Source: Photobacterium sanguinicancri
Lineage (GTDB): Bacteria; Pseudomonadota; Gammaproteobacteria; Enterobacterales; Vibrionaceae
Assembly (NCBI RefSeq): GCF_024346675.1
Contig: NZ_AP024851.1
Location: forward strand, 620,001-684,000
Direction: 5' to 3'
Length of the DNA stretch: 64,000 bases
In this document: piece by piece, positions 63,451 to 64,000 of the stretch
Position numbering within the stretch: the first letter of the stretch is position 1
Layout: every line of letters begins with the position of its first letter
Program-made: the position numbers and the translations under genes
The notes under the pieces: model-generated
Seen by the model: only the letters and a program-made list of their open reading frames with translations
The model's database searches: none
Told to the model about the DNA's origin: nothing

Positions 63451-64000
63451 ATGATTCCATTTCGACAGATATTCCAAGAAATGACCGCGGAAAAACTACG
63501 TCTTGGCTTGATGATCCTTGCTATCGCGTGGGCAACTATTTGTATTGCCTTAATGCTTTCGATTGGCGAAGGTCTTCGTCAAGGACTAACGCGTCATGCT
63601 GAAAGTGGTAACGGTAAATTAATCCGTGTCATGGGTGGTATGGCGAGCATGAATTACGGCCAGTTTAATCAAGGGAAAATGCTTAAACTTTATGCTGAAG
63701 ACATCGATCTTGTTCGTGCGTTACCAGCCGTAAAAGCAGCTGAATCTGTAGTGACATGGGACAAAGAGGTTATTAATAACAAACAAGTAAGTTGGCAAGC
63801 CCCAATGGCGGTTTCTGCGAATTATCAATCCATGATGGGCTTTTCGATTGCAGACGGCGGACGCTGGTTAAATCCTTTGGATTTGAAAGAACAGCGTAAA
63901 GTAATTGTATTGGGAGAGAGTGTTGCGGTTGAGCTTTTCTATAAAGGAGAGATCACGGATTGGGATAACTTACCGGAGCTTGATGAGTCACCTGTTGGTA
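63451..64000 (+). CDS. Second MacB-like ABC permease (3' truncated by window edge)
   Basis: A frame begins at ATG 63451, one base after the previous stop, with AGGGGG upstream, and stays open to the end of the window (183 codons). It starts MIPFRQIFQEMTAEKLRLGL followed by a hydrophobic segment (MILAIAWATICIALMLSIGE), matching the N-terminal helix and the start of the periplasmic domain of the upstream permease. It is therefore the second half of a heterodimeric MacB-type membrane pair. The remainder, and probably the ATPase, lies to the right. Confidence 0.85.
   Translation, partial: MIPFRQIFQEMTAEKLRLGLMILAIAWATICIALMLSIGEGLRQGLTRHAESGNGKLIRVMGGMASMNYGQFNQGKMLKLYAEDIDLVRALPAVKAAESVVTWDKEVINNKQVSWQAPMAVSANYQSMMGFSIADGGRWLNPLDLKEQRKVIVLGESVAVELFYKGEITDWDNLPELDESPVG

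Overview
The window looks like chromosomal DNA of a marine gammaproteobacterium of the Vibrionaceae, most likely Photobacterium or a close Vibrio relative. This rests on the DUF2986 protein, the HlyU-family (PF10115) protein, the ribB gene behind an FMN riboswitch, the periplasmic LigE-type DNA ligase, the S/N-oxide reductase, and a moderately AT-rich base composition; the species is inferred, not proven. I see no rRNA, tRNA, insertion sequence, integrase, phage gene or CRISPR array. Most of the window reads as ordinary chromosome with many short transcription units separated by clear hairpin terminators.

Layout. 1-4.3 kb (+): the end of a peptide ABC importer (yejE, yejF), a zinc aspartoacylase-like enzyme, a small DUF2986 protein and a dCMP deaminase. 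4.4-9.7 kb: nagA, a secreted unknown, an MFS drug exporter, an orphan DmsC-like membrane anchor and an isochorismatase-fold hydrolase. 10-18 kb (+): an iron-uptake island with two TonB-dependent receptors followed by fecBCDE and two Fur-box-like sites. 18.4-23.7 kb: a UshA-like nucleotidase without an export signal, a possible 30-residue membrane peptide, ribB with its FMN riboswitch, a BASS-type transporter and two small conserved proteins. 24-27 kb: pntAB transhydrogenase.

27.4-38.9 kb: a lipoprotein, a methyltransferase, a Nudix hydrolase, the glutamate carrier gltS, and a tripartite RND efflux operon (adaptor, pump, outer-membrane channel) preceded by its LysR-type regulator, then a membrane diguanylate cyclase. 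39.4-51.5 kb: galE, an S/N-oxide reductase with a fused C-terminal cytochrome c domain, carbamate kinase, several membrane or secreted proteins, a periplasmic DNA ligase, an EIIC-like permease and an amino-acid antiporter. 51.8-64 kb: an FAD oxidoreductase, a two-gene unit pairing a receiver-CheC fusion with a PAS protein, an OmpA porin, YceH, a GIY-YIG protein, YaeQ, a YdcF-like protein, and an adaptor/TolC-like/MacB-like permease operon that runs off the right edge.

The least conventional items are the receiver-CheC/PAS pair, where both CheC phosphatase motifs can be read; the oxidoreductase-cytochrome fusion; a perfect inverted repeat covering the ribosome binding site and start codon of the RND operon; the signal-less nucleotidase; and a possible unannotated micropeptide. 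Nothing here amounts to a clear new defence or mobile system.
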